Assembly: GCA_023418915.1 (NCBI GenBank)
Contig: JAEZYU010000005.1
Coordinates: forward strand, 1-9,886
Reading direction: 5' to 3'
DNA: 9,886 nt
Source of the DNA: Bacillota bacterium
GTDB lineage: Bacteria; Bacillota; Clostridia; Acetivibrionales; DTU013
The notes under the pieces were generated by a model. The model was not told the origin of the DNA. It was given only the letters and a program-made list of their open reading frames with translations, and searched no databases. Of the stretch, positions 1 through 6,815 are shown piece after piece. The translations under genes and the position numbers were made by a program. Every line of letters begins with the position of its first letter. Position 1 is the stretch's first letter.

Positions 1-20
1 CAATCCCAGTCGGCCCACCA
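1..20 (+). repeat. tRNA 3'-end-like direct repeat, copy 1
   Basis: This 20-bp sequence is identical to positions 108-127. Read as a tRNA 3' end, it has AAT of a T-loop, CCCAG as the 3' strand of a T-stem, TCGGCCC as the 3' strand of an acceptor stem, A as discriminator and an encoded CCA. The 5' part of any tRNA would lie outside the window, so whether this copy ends an intact tRNA cannot be seen. The base before AAT is C in both copies, where a standard T-loop would have a purine, so both copies may be fragments rather than functional ends. Tyrosine-type integrases commonly use tRNA 3' ends as attachment sites, which is why this may mark an island edge. Confidence 0.5.
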
Positions 21-34
21 AAATGACTGGGATT
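2..34. repeat. Inverted repeat with 10-bp arms
   Basis: AATCCCAGTC (2-11) and GACTGGGATT (25-34) are perfect reverse complements around a 13-nt loop. The left arm is part of the tRNA-end-like repeat. The right arm, read on the minus strand together with 35-44, gives CTAGG-TTCAAAT-CCCAG, which looks like a T-arm with one stem mismatch. Two tRNA-like ends therefore appear to lie in opposite orientations here. The hairpin has no T-tract on either side and is not a terminator. Confidence 0.6.
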
Positions 35-35
35 T

Positions 36-47
36 GAACCTAGGTTC
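36..47. repeat. 12-bp perfect palindrome GAACCTAGGTTC
   Basis: GAACCTAGGTTC reads the same on both strands. On each strand it produces the GGTTC start of a T-loop, followed by GAT on the plus strand and AAAT on the minus strand. It sits just right of the inverted repeat at 2-34. The function is unknown. It could be a junction between opposed tRNA-like fragments or a binding site for a dimeric protein. Confidence 0.45.
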
Positions 48-70
48 GATGGAGCGCAGCGGAGATGGGA

Positions 71-106
71 CGCACACCGTGCGGTCGCGAAGCGATGGCG
101 CAGCCA
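71..106. repeat. Three adjacent mini-hairpins with 3-nt loops
   Basis: CGCAC-ACC-GTGCG (71-83), TCGC-GAA-GCGA (85-95) and TGGC-GCA-GCCA (96-106) follow one another with almost no spacing. Each has a perfect 4-5 bp stem and a trinucleotide loop. Together they fill most of the space between the palindrome and the second tRNA-end-like copy. This could be a structured RNA segment or a genome-wide interspersed repeat. Individually, stems this short are common in GC-rich DNA. Confidence 0.4.
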
Positions 107-107
107 C

Positions 108-127
108 CAATCCCAGTCGGCCCACCA
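108..127 (+). repeat. tRNA 3'-end-like direct repeat, copy 2 (candidate att core)
   Basis: This is an exact copy of positions 1-20, offset by 107 bp. The sequence immediately upstream forms no T-stem 5' strand or anticodon arm, so it is only a 3' fragment. It lies 8 bp before the A-tract of a strong terminator, which is where a tRNA 3' end would normally sit. A duplicated tRNA 3' end beside restriction genes fits an attachment-site duplication left by an integrating element. No integrase gene is in the window, so this remains inference. Confidence 0.5.
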
Positions 128-135
128 GTGAACCC

Positions 136-163
136 AAAACCGCCCCAGCCGGGGCGGTTTTTT
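136..163 (+). terminator. Rho-independent terminator
   Basis: CCGCCCC (140-146) pairs perfectly with GGGGCGG (151-157) around an AGCC loop. The stem is extended by AAAA (136-139) pairing with TTTT (158-161), and a six-base T run (158-163) follows. This is a strong intrinsic terminator for plus-strand transcription. The A run on the left could also make it work on the minus strand. It would end transcripts from the tRNA-like region before the hsd genes, so hsdR probably has its own promoter in 164-394. Confidence 0.85.
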
Positions 164-394
164 GTGGGCGCACCACTCAGGATTTTTTCCCGGGAAACCC
201 GTTTGCCTACAACGAAACGCTCCTGCAGAAAGTCTGCGCGAGTCCGCTTTCGCAAGAGTCTCGCCTCTCCCAGCTTCAGTTCGATGACGCACCCCATTCC
301 CGGCACGTCCTTTTCTCCGTCCAGTCTCGTCGCGATCGAATTCACGTCGAGGATCGGCGGAGTAGAGGCGCATTCTCTCAGCGTGTAGGCGGTC
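164..394. other. Leader region upstream of hsdR, no supported gene
   Basis: About 230 bp lie between the terminator and the hsdR start. No convincing -35/-10 pair with normal spacing could be picked out. The segment should nevertheless contain the hsdR promoter, because the upstream terminator isolates it. A minus-strand frame is open across it, but its ATG lies inside the CATG that also holds the hsdR start codon, and its product is not recognisable. Confidence 0.3.
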
Positions 395-3277
395 ATGTCT
401 TTTAACCAAAATCCCGAGCAAATCGCCCGCGACGCCATCGACGCGCAACTCCGGGCCAGCGGCTGGGCGGTTCAGTCGAAAGATGCCATCAACTTCCACG
501 AGTGCGAGGGTCAGGCCGTCCGCGAATACACGACTGATTCCGGCCCCGCCGACTACGTGCTCTTCGTCGATGGCAAACCCGTCGGCGTGATCGAGGCGAA
601 GAAAGAAACTCTCGGCCACAACATCACTACGGTCGAAGAGCAATCCGCCGACTACGCCGCCGCGAAGCTCAAATACATCCAGCACACCGGCGTCCCCCTC
701 CCCTTTCTCTACGAAGCCACGAGCGTCATCACGCGCTTCACCGACCAGCGCGACCCGAAGCCCCGCTCGCGCGAGATCTTCTCCTTCCATCGTCCCGAGA
801 CGCTTCGCTCCTGGCTCAGTCCCGCTTCCGCAGCCGGCTCCGATCAGCCCGCACGTTCCCTCCGCGCGCGCCTTCACGATCTCCCCGCGCTCGATCCCGC
901 CGGCCTTCGCGATTGCCAGATCGAGGCCATCACCAACCTCGAGAAATCCCTCAAGGCCGCCAAGCCCCGCGCCCTCATCCAGATGGCCACCGGCTCGGGC
1001 AAGACCTTCACCGCCATCACGTCGATCTACCGCCTGCTCAAACACGCCCGCATCCGCCGCGTGCTCTTCCTCGTCGATACGCGCAACCTCGGCGAGCAGG
1101 CCGAGCAGGAATTTCTCGCCTTCACGCCGAACGACGACAACCGCAAGTTCACCGAGCTCTACACCGTCACCCGCCTCGCCTCGTCCTACCTGCCTTCCGA
1201 CGCCGAGGTCTACATCTCCACCATCCAACGGATGTATTCGCTCCTCAAGGGCGAGCCGCTCGACGAATCAGCCGAGGACGAAAACCCCGCCGAGCGCACC
1301 GACCGCCGACGCGAACCGATGCCCGTCGTTTACTCCGCCGCCGTGCCGCCGGAGTTCTTCGACCTCATCATCATCGATGAGTGCCACCGCTCGATCTACA
1401 ACCTCTGGCGCCAGGTCCTCGACTACTTCGACGCCTTCCTCGTCGGCCTCACCGCCACGCCCGACGCGCGCACCTACGCCTTCTTCCGCCAAAACGTCGT
1501 TTCCGAATACACCCACGAACGCGCCGTCGCCGACGGCGTAAACGTCCAGGGCGAGATCTACGTCATCGAAACCGACGTCACCAAAAACGGCGGCACCGTC
1601 CTCAAGGGCCTCGTCGAGAAACGCGAAAAACTCACCCGCGCCCGCCGCTGGCAGCAGCAGGACGAGGACGAAGCCTACTCCGCCAAGAAACTCGACCGCG
1701 ACGTGGTCAACCCGTCGCAGATTCGCACCGTCATCCGCACCTTCCGGCAAAAACTCCCGGAAATCTTCCCCGACCGCTTCGACGCCGCCGGCGCCTTCGA
1801 GGTCCCCAAGACCCTCATCTTCGCCAAGACCGACTCCCACGCCGACGACATCATCAACATTGTCCGCGAGGAGTTCGGCGAAGGAAACGCCTTCTGCAAG
1901 AAGGTCACCTTCGGCTCCGGCAAGGGCGTCAAAAAAATCACCTTCAAACCAGACTCCGACGAGCGTCAGATCGAGGACGACTACGTGATGCCGCCCGAGG
2001 ACCCGAAGTCCGTCCTCTCCCAGTTCCGCAACGAATACTACCCGCGCATCGCCGTCACCGTGGACATGATCGCCACCGGCACCGACGTGAAGCCGCTCGA
2101 GTGCCTGCTCTTCCTCCGCGACGTGAAATCGAAGGGCTACTTCGAGCAGATGAAGGGCCGCGGCACGCGCACGCTTGACCTCGACGGCCTCCGCAAGGCC
2201 ACGCCCTCCGCCAAGTCCGCGAAAACCCACTACGTCATCGTCGACGCCATCGGCGTCACCAAGTCGCTCAAGACCGACAGCCGCCCGCCCATCACGCGCC
2301 CCTCCGTGCCGTTCAAGGACCTCGCGATGGAGGTCGTCATGGGGGCGACCGACGCCGACACGGTTTCCTCCCTCGCCGGCCGCCTCGCCCGCATCGACCG
2401 CCAGCTCACGCCGCTGCAAAAACACACCCTCGCCGAAAAGATGGGCGGCACCACCGTCAGCCAGATCGTCGGCGCATTGTTCAACGCTCTCGACGGCGAC
2501 GCCATCGAACAAAAAGCCCGCGCGATCGCCGGCGTGCCGCCCGACGCCGATCCCGGCGACTCCGCCCGCGAAAAAGCCCAGCAACAACTCGTCGCCGCCG
2601 CCCGCGCCCCGCTCACCGGCGCCATCGTCACGCAGATCGTCGCCTTCTGCACCGAGAACATGCAGACGATCGACCACGATACGCAGGACAAAGTCCTCCG
2701 CGCCGAGTGGGACGCCGACGCGCAGACCCGCGCCGCCGCCTTCGTCTCCGATTTCGAAACCTTCTGCCGCGACCACCGCGACCGGCTCGACGCTCTCACC
2801 ATTTACTACACCCAGCCGCAACGCCGGCAGGAGATCACACTCCGGCAAATCGAGGACGTGCTCGCCGCGCTGAAACAGAGCGCGCCCCGCCTCGCGCCCC
2901 TCCGCGTATGGGACGCCTACGCGCGCCTCGACGCCCTGCCCGACAACGCCCGGCCCGAGACCGAACTCACCGCCCTCGTCGCGCTCATCCGCCGTGCCTG
3001 CGGGATCGACCAAAAGCTCACGCCCTTCGCCGACACCGTGCGCCGCAACTTCCGCGACTGGATTCTCCGCAAGAATGCTGGACAACCCCTCGACGCCGAA
3101 CAGACCGCCTTCCTCCAACTCATCCGCGACCACGTGATCACCGCCTGCCGTCTTGAACGCGACGACCTCGACTACGCTCCCTTCGACGCCAAGGGAGGCC
3201 TTGGGAAAATGTATCAACTCTTCGGCGACCGCATGGACGCCCTCATCGAAGAAGTGAACCAGGAGCTGACGGCGTGA
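395..3277 (+). CDS. hsdR: Type I restriction enzyme, R (endonuclease/translocase) subunit
   Basis: This is the motor and nuclease subunit of a Type I restriction-modification complex. It binds the HsdM/HsdS methylase, pumps DNA with ATP and cleaves unmethylated DNA away from the recognition site. The 960-residue protein starts with a PD-(D/E)XK nuclease domain (D53 in GPADYV, then E67 and K69 in IEAKK). A superfamily-2 helicase follows: Walker A GSGKT near 200, DECH at 328-331, a TAT motif shortly after, an ATGTD-containing motif V and QMKGRGTR at 585-592. The C-terminal third matches the expected position of an EcoEI-type R-subunit C-terminal domain. An in-frame TAG at 386-388 makes ATG 395 the first possible start; AGGCGG just upstream is too close to be an ideal ribosome site. 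The stop overlaps hsdS by 4 bp, so the two are probably translationally coupled. All key motifs are present and no frameshift is seen. Confidence 0.96.
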   Translation: MSFNQNPEQIARDAIDAQLRASGWAVQSKDAINFHECEGQAVREYTTDSGPADYVLFVDGKPVGVIEAKKETLGHNITTVEEQSADYAAAKLKYIQHTGVPLPFLYEATSVITRFTDQRDPKPRSREIFSFHRPETLRSWLSPASAAGSDQPARSLRARLHDLPALDPAGLRDCQIEAITNLEKSLKAAKPRALIQMATGSGKTFTAITSIYRLLKHARIRRVLFLVDTRNLGEQAEQEFLAFTPNDDNRKFTELYTVTRLASSYLPSDAEVYISTIQRMYSLLKGEPLDESAEDENPAERTDRRREPMPVVYSAAVPPEFFDLIIIDECHRSIYNLWRQVLDYFDAFLVGLTATPDARTYAFFRQNVVSEYTHERAVADGVNVQGEIYVIETDVTKNGGTVLKGLVEKREKLTRARRWQQQDEDEAYSAKKLDRDVVNPSQIRTVIRTFRQKLPEIFPDRFDAAGAFEVPKTLIFAKTDSHADDIINIVREEFGEGNAFCKKVTFGSGKGVKKITFKPDSDERQIEDDYVMPPEDPKSVLSQFRNEYYPRIAVTVDMIATGTDVKPLECLLFLRDVKSKGYFEQMKGRGTRTLDLDGLRKATPSAKSAKTHYVIVDAIGVTKSLKTDSRPPITRPSVPFKDLAMEVVMGATDADTVSSLAGRLARIDRQLTPLQKHTLAEKMGGTTVSQIVGALFNALDGDAIEQKARAIAGVPPDADPGDSAREKAQQQLVAAARAPLTGAIVTQIVAFCTENMQTIDHDTQDKVLRAEWDADAQTRAAAFVSDFETFCRDHRDRLDALTIYYTQPQRRQEITLRQIEDVLAALKQSAPRLAPLRVWDAYARLDALPDNARPETELTALVALIRRACGIDQKLTPFADTVRRNFRDWILRKNAGQPLDAEQTAFLQLIRDHVITACRLERDDLDYAPFDAKGGLGKMYQLFGDRMDALIEEVNQELTA
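3261..3265 (+). promoter_or_regulatory. Ribosome binding site of hsdS
   Basis: AGGAG lies 8 nt before the GTG at 3274, inside the last codons of hsdR. It supports the GTG start and the 4-bp GTGA overlap between the two genes. Confidence 0.7.
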
Positions 3278-4680
3278 GTGACGAAGCGCTTCCTACCAGC
3301 TGGGTTTCCTGCACCCTTGCTGACATCGGCCGAGTCGTAAGCGGTGGCACTCCTTCCACCAAGGTGCCCGAATACTGGGGGGACGAAATCCCTTGGATAA
3401 GCCCGTCCGATCTCACCGGCTATAAAGCCAAGTTCATTGCGCGAGGCGCAAAATCTCTGAGCAAACTTGGGCTAGAGAATTGTTCCGCGAAACTCATGCC
3501 CGCGGGCAGCGTGCATTTCTCTTCACGTGCGCCGATCGGCTACGTTGTCATCTCATCAGAAAGCCTTTGCACCAACCAAGGCTTCAAAAGCCTAGTTTTG
3601 GGCGAAGGCGTCTTCAACGAATACGTCTATTTTTATCTCAAGAGCATAAAAGCCCTGGCGAACTCTCTAGCGACAGGGACGACGTTCAAAGAACTGTCCG
3701 GCTCAGCGTTCGCGAAGCTTCCATTCCCACTCCCTCCGCTAGCCGAGCAGAAGCGGATCGTGGCGAAGATCGAGGAGTTGTTCAGCGAGTTGGAAGCCGG
3801 GGAGGAGAGCCTGCGGGCGGCGCGGCGGCAACTCGGCGTCTATCGCCAGTCGCTCCTCAAACAAGCCTTCGAGGGCAAGCTGACCGAAAAGTGGCGCGCC
3901 GAAAACTCAAGCGAGGCGGTTGCCCCAAACGTTCCAGCGATCACTTCAGATAAAGAACTCGGCGCGCTTGATTCACTCCCAACCGGATGGGTTTGGACTC
4001 ACTTATCGAACCTCGGTGAACTGGGGCGCGGTAAATCCAAACACAGACCAAGAAACGACGCTAAGCTCTTCGGCGGACCATATCCATTTATCCAAACCGG
4101 AGAGGTTAAGGCGGCATCGAAAACGGTGACCACCTACACCGAAACATACAGCGAGTTCGGACTCGCTCAGAGCAAGCTCTGGCCGAAGGGCACGCTTTGC
4201 ATAACGATCGCTGCCAACATCGCTGAAACGGCGTTCCTAGGGTTCGACGCTTGTTTCCCAGACAGTGTTGTTGGGTTTGTTCCAAACCAAGAAGTAGCAA
4301 ACGCTGAGTTCGTTGAGTTGTTTATCCGTTCAGTTCGCAGCCGCATCGAAAAATACGCGCCCGCTACCGCTCAAAAGAACATCAACCTTACGACGCTCGA
4401 AAGCTTGGTTGTTCCTCTCTGCTCCCTCCCCGAACAACAGGAAATCGTGCGCCTGCTGGACGAGCAGTTCGAGGCGATCGAACGGAACGAGCGGGAGATC
4501 GACGCCGCGCTGAAGCGGAGCGAGGCCTTGCGGCAGGCGATCCTCAAAAAAGCCTTCACCGGCCAACTCGTCCCCCAAGACCCCGCCGACGAACCCGCAT
4601 CCACCCTCCTCGCCCGCATCCGCACCGAGCATGAGACTTCGGCATCTAGCAGCGGGAGGGGCGTCCAAAAAAATAAGTGA
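3274..4680 (+). CDS. hsdS: Type I restriction enzyme, S (specificity) subunit
   Basis: HsdS recognises the split DNA target and holds HsdM and HsdR together. The 468-residue protein has the classic twofold layout. The first target-recognition domain covers about 6-155 (opening LPTSWVSCTLADIG), with a coiled-coil spacer about 156-210 (LAEQKRIV to GKLTEKW). The second covers about 235-384 (opening LPTGWVWTHLSNLG), with a second coiled coil about 385-435 (LPEQQEIV to GQLVPQD). The two spacers resemble each other clearly. The GTG start is chosen because it follows AGGAG at good spacing and overlaps the hsdR stop. Codons in both recognition domains are less GC-biased than in hsdR or in the spacers, as expected for segments exchanged between strains. 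Both domains are present, so it should recognise a bipartite asymmetric target. The target cannot be read from sequence alone. A seven-A run at 4667-4673 lies four codons from the end, where slippage would change only the tail. Confidence 0.95.
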   Translation: MSDEALPTSWVSCTLADIGRVVSGGTPSTKVPEYWGDEIPWISPSDLTGYKAKFIARGAKSLSKLGLENCSAKLMPAGSVHFSSRAPIGYVVISSESLCTNQGFKSLVLGEGVFNEYVYFYLKSIKALANSLATGTTFKELSGSAFAKLPFPLPPLAEQKRIVAKIEELFSELEAGEESLRAARRQLGVYRQSLLKQAFEGKLTEKWRAENSSEAVAPNVPAITSDKELGALDSLPTGWVWTHLSNLGELGRGKSKHRPRNDAKLFGGPYPFIQTGEVKAASKTVTTYTETYSEFGLAQSKLWPKGTLCITIAANIAETAFLGFDACFPDSVVGFVPNQEVANAEFVELFIRSVRSRIEKYAPATAQKNINLTTLESLVVPLCSLPEQQEIVRLLDEQFEAIERNEREIDAALKRSEALRQAILKKAFTGQLVPQDPADEPASTLLARIRTEHETSASSSGRGVQKNK

Positions 4681-4684
4681 TACC

Positions 4685-4897
4685 ATGGCAATTCTTCCCC
4701 TTACCAAACCACGGTTTGAGGCATTGCTTTATCGTCGGATGCCTTGGACGGAAATGCTCACCACCGAACTCGAATGGTGGAGTGCAGGTGATGAAGCTCT
4801 TATCGCGACGGTTAGTCTACTCCGAACGCATGGACATGATGTGGATCATGACTTCACAAGAGTTCGTAGCGGCCTCGGTCCAAAACAAAACCGGTGA
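4685..4897 (+). pseudogene. Probable 5' remnant of an accessory gene
   Basis: An ATG four bases after the hsdS stop opens a 70-codon frame. Its first about 45 residues (MAILPLTKPRFEALLYRRMP, then MLTTELEWW and ATVSL) look like a real protein N-terminus. They remind me of the start of an unnamed family found in mobile regions with a 'ML..E..W' segment followed by a variable domain, but I cannot name it. After VSL the frame becomes unconvincing (LLRTHGHDVDHDF) and stops. A better-looking frame, shifted by one base, continues downstream, so the gene appears truncated or frameshifted. It could instead be a genuine 70-residue protein. No clear ribosome site precedes it. Confidence 0.4.
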
Positions 4898-5228
4898 GAA
4901 CAAGGGCAAGCGCTCGATCTGGCTCAACGGCAACCGACTCAACAAGCAGACCGGCAAACGCGAGGACTACTGCAAACCTCAGTTCGAGACATTCCTCGCA
5001 AGCGACTTCAGCCGCCTGACCGCGCCTTATCCCGTTGACGCAACTTCACAGCCACCGGTTCAGTTAGCCAGCGGTTGCCGCCATCCTTGTGATTTAAGTC
5101 CAAGCACGTCTAGTCTCCCGATCCGATGTCCATCGTGGCTCCAGTTCCCGTCTCCGCCGCCGTGCTCGTCTGGGCACGGACAGAAAGCGGTTATTCTCTG
5201 GAGCAGGTCGCGGACAAACTGGGCGTGA
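4848..5228 (+). pseudogene. Second coding-like fragment, shifted frame
   Basis: From an internal ATG at 4848 this frame reads MTSQEFVAASVQNKTGENKG and continues with IWLNGNRLNKQTGKREDYC and PQFETFLASDFSRL. Codons in roughly 4880-5040 follow the C/G-ending bias of real genes in this window. The frame then degrades into proline/serine-rich residues and runs on into the next gene in the wrong phase, so only the first about 65 residues are likely to be meaningful. I do not recognise the family. It is shifted by one base relative to the preceding remnant and may be its continuation after a frameshift, or an unrelated scrap left by recombination between hsdS and the downstream module. Confidence 0.35.
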
Positions 5229-6319
5229 AGGCGGAACGCCTCGGCGAATGGGAGAGCGGCGAGCGGCAGCCGACCATGCGGCAGGTCGAAAGTCTGGCGC
5301 GAATTTATCACCGCCCGCTCAGTTTGTTTTTCCAGACGAATCCGCCCGCCGTGCCGCCTTTGGCGATGGAGTATCGCCGTCTGCCCGGAGTCGTGCCCGG
5401 CGCGGAGTCGCCGGAGCTGCGGCTCGCGATTCGCAAGATGTCGGCGCGACGGGAAACGATGCTCCAACTGCTCGTCGAACTCGGCGAATCGATGCCCGTT
5501 TTCGACTTGGCGGCGCATCTCTCCGAAGCGCCGGCCGCTGTGGCCGAGCGACTTCGTGCCGCGCTGGCCATTGCCCCTGACGAGCAACTGGATTGGGCGA
5601 ACGAGTGGCAGGCGTGGGCCGCCTGGCGGACCGCGGTGGAGCAAATCGGCGTGCTCGTCTTTCAATTTCCCAAGGTGCCGCTCGAGGAGGCGCGCGGGCT
5701 CTCGTTACTTCGCACGCCGCTTCCCGTCGCGGCGGTAAATCCGAAGGAAATCCCCGAAGCTCGAGCGTTCACGCTCATCCATGAAGTTGTGCACCTCATG
5801 CTGTCCGGCGGTCAGGAGGAGGCTCCGGCGGCTCGTGAGACACGGGACGGTGCAGCTTGGGCCGAGGTTGAGCGTTTTGCGGAAGAGTCCGCGAGCCACA
5901 CCTTGGTGCCGGAGTTCCTGTTGAAGCAGGAACTCCAACGAGGAGGGCTTCCCCGCAATGGTTGGGACATCGGCGACGTGCGAAGCCTGGCTCGCCGGTT
6001 CAAAATCACGCCTCTCGCGATGGCGACTCGGCTGCGTTCCTCCGGCTATTTCGACTGGTCACATTATCAGAGCTGGAAGCGCGGGTGGGAGGCCTACGTT
6101 GCGAGCCTTAGGCCCAGAACCGGCGGTTTCGCGCATCCGGTTGATACGACACTTGGGCGCGCGGGACGGCCCTTCACTCGCATTGTGCTCGAAGCGTTGG
6201 ATGCCAATCGGATCACAGCGGTAAACGCCGCGCGATATCTGGATCTCAGGTTCGAGCACTTCGAGAAGCTCAAAGCCGCTGTTACGAAACGCCCCGGGGC
6301 GGAGGCCGCGGACGAATAA
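5126..6319 (+). CDS. XRE-family regulator fused to ImmA/IrrE metallopeptidase
   Basis: This 397-residue cytoplasmic protein joins a DNA-binding repressor to a zinc protease. Residues about 14-60 form an XRE/Cro-type helix-turn-helix (SLEQVADKLGV, ERLGEWESGERQPT, ESLARIYHRP). Residues about 170-290 form an ImmA/IrrE (COG2856, Peptidase M78) domain with the zinc motif HEVVH at 219-223, followed by the glutamate-rich EVERFAEESASHTLVP helix, which supplies the third ligand in this family. The C-terminal about 90 residues (from about 310) are helical and occur in longer family members. Such proteins act as antitoxins or as derepressors that cleave a partner. It ends 1 bp before a PIN-domain gene, a pairing typical of toxin-antitoxin loci, so it is the likely antitoxin and autoregulator. 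The start fits the usual family N-terminus, but no Shine-Dalgarno sequence is visible. The approximately 100 bp upstream should hold the promoter and operator; I could not identify either with confidence. Confidence 0.9.
   Translation: MSIVAPVPVSAAVLVWARTESGYSLEQVADKLGVKAERLGEWESGERQPTMRQVESLARIYHRPLSLFFQTNPPAVPPLAMEYRRLPGVVPGAESPELRLAIRKMSARRETMLQLLVELGESMPVFDLAAHLSEAPAAVAERLRAALAIAPDEQLDWANEWQAWAAWRTAVEQIGVLVFQFPKVPLEEARGLSLLRTPLPVAAVNPKEIPEARAFTLIHEVVHLMLSGGQEEAPAARETRDGAAWAEVERFAEESASHTLVPEFLLKQELQRGGLPRNGWDIGDVRSLARRFKITPLAMATRLRSSGYFDWSHYQSWKRGWEAYVASLRPRTGGFAHPVDTTLGRAGRPFTRIVLEALDANRITAVNAARYLDLRFEHFEKLKAAVTKRPGAEAADE
6301..6305 (+). promoter_or_regulatory. Possible ribosome binding site of the PIN gene
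   Basis: GGAGG lies within the last codons of the XRE/ImmA gene, 15 nt before ATG 6321. The spacing is longer than ideal, so translation may rely mainly on termination-reinitiation across the 1-bp gap. Confidence 0.35.
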
Positions 6320-6320
6320 C

Positions 6321-6809
6321 ATGGCCGGTCCCACCTACGCCCTCGACACGAATGTGTTCATGGATTGGCAGGCGCGGTATTACCCGACTGATATTTTCGC
6401 GTCTCTCACGACGAAGATCGACGGACTGATTGGTGAAGGACGCCTGTATTCGCCGGCGTTGGCCAAAGAAGAACTCGGAGCGGTTGGCACTGCGGAGCTG
6501 GCTAGTTGGGCAAACGCACGCGATGGCATCTGGATTCCCACCGAGAACCTACTCGCGGCTGCGCTGACGATTCAGGGTCGCTTCCCGGGACTACGGGATC
6601 CGAAGGCGGAATACGAAGAAGCCGATGCCTACGTGATCGCGCTGGCACAGATTCACAACGGAAACGGCATCGTGGTGACACAGGAGACTTCGGCCGCCGA
6701 GAAGCGAAATCCGCGCCGCCCGATGTTCATTCCCGATGTGTGCCGCGAACTCGGCGTGACTTGCATCAGCCTGCAAGGGCTCATGCGGCGCGAAAAATGG
6801 ATTTTCTAA
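6321..6809 (+). CDS. DUF4411 PIN-domain protein, probable toxin ribonuclease
   Basis: This 162-residue protein is a compact PIN-like nuclease of the DUF4411 family. The metal-binding acidic residues can be placed: D9 in the N-terminal strand YALDTNVFMDW, E50/E51 in AKEELGAV, D102 in YEEADAYVIALA, and the late strand GIVVTQE with E122. PIN domains of this kind cut RNA and serve as the toxin in many toxin-antitoxin pairs. It lies 1 bp after the XRE/ImmA gene and 6 bp before hsdM, so all three are probably on one transcript. DUF4411 next to an XRE-COG2856 gene is, to my knowledge, a recurrent pairing. All catalytic positions are present and the length is normal. The target RNA is unknown, and toxicity is inferred from the family. 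Confidence 0.88.
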   Translation: MAGPTYALDTNVFMDWQARYYPTDIFASLTTKIDGLIGEGRLYSPALAKEELGAVGTAELASWANARDGIWIPTENLLAAALTIQGRFPGLRDPKAEYEEADAYVIALAQIHNGNGIVVTQETSAAEKRNPRRPMFIPDVCRELGVTCISLQGLMRREKWIF

Positions 6810-6815
6810 CGTGTC

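Noticed and set aside
1..127. A complete tRNA or tmRNA gene
   Set aside because: Only a 3' end is present. No matching acceptor 5' strand, D-arm or anticodon arm can be found between 1 and 127.
164..394. Sigma-70 promoter for hsdR, for example TTGCCT at 203-208
   Set aside because: No acceptable -10 hexamer lies 16-18 bp downstream, so a promoter call would be a guess.
34..405. Plus-strand open frames over the repeat and leader
   Set aside because: They read through the repeats, hairpins and terminator and show no protein-like conservation pattern; they exist because the DNA is GC-rich.
40..438. Minus-strand open frame of 132 codons across the leader and the start of hsdR
   Set aside because: It crosses the terminator and the tRNA-like repeat and overlaps the hsdR start. 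Its alternative ATG is just the reverse of the CATG at hsdR. Third-position GC is fairly high over 165-396, but the product is unrecognisable.
1268..3217. 649-codon minus-strand open frame opposite hsdR
   Set aside because: Long antisense frames are expected opposite GC-rich genes with C/G-ending codons. Its composition is a repetitive G/V/E/D-rich shadow, and hsdR on the plus strand has all of its motifs.
4667..4673. Seven-A run as a phase-variation switch in hsdS
   Set aside because: It lies four codons from the end of hsdS, after both recognition domains and both spacers, so slippage would only alter the tail. The tract is also short.
5041..5125. Promoter or operator for the XRE/ImmA gene
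   Set aside because: Candidate hexamers (for example TTGCCG at 5075) have wrong spacing, and no inverted repeat suitable for a repressor stood out.
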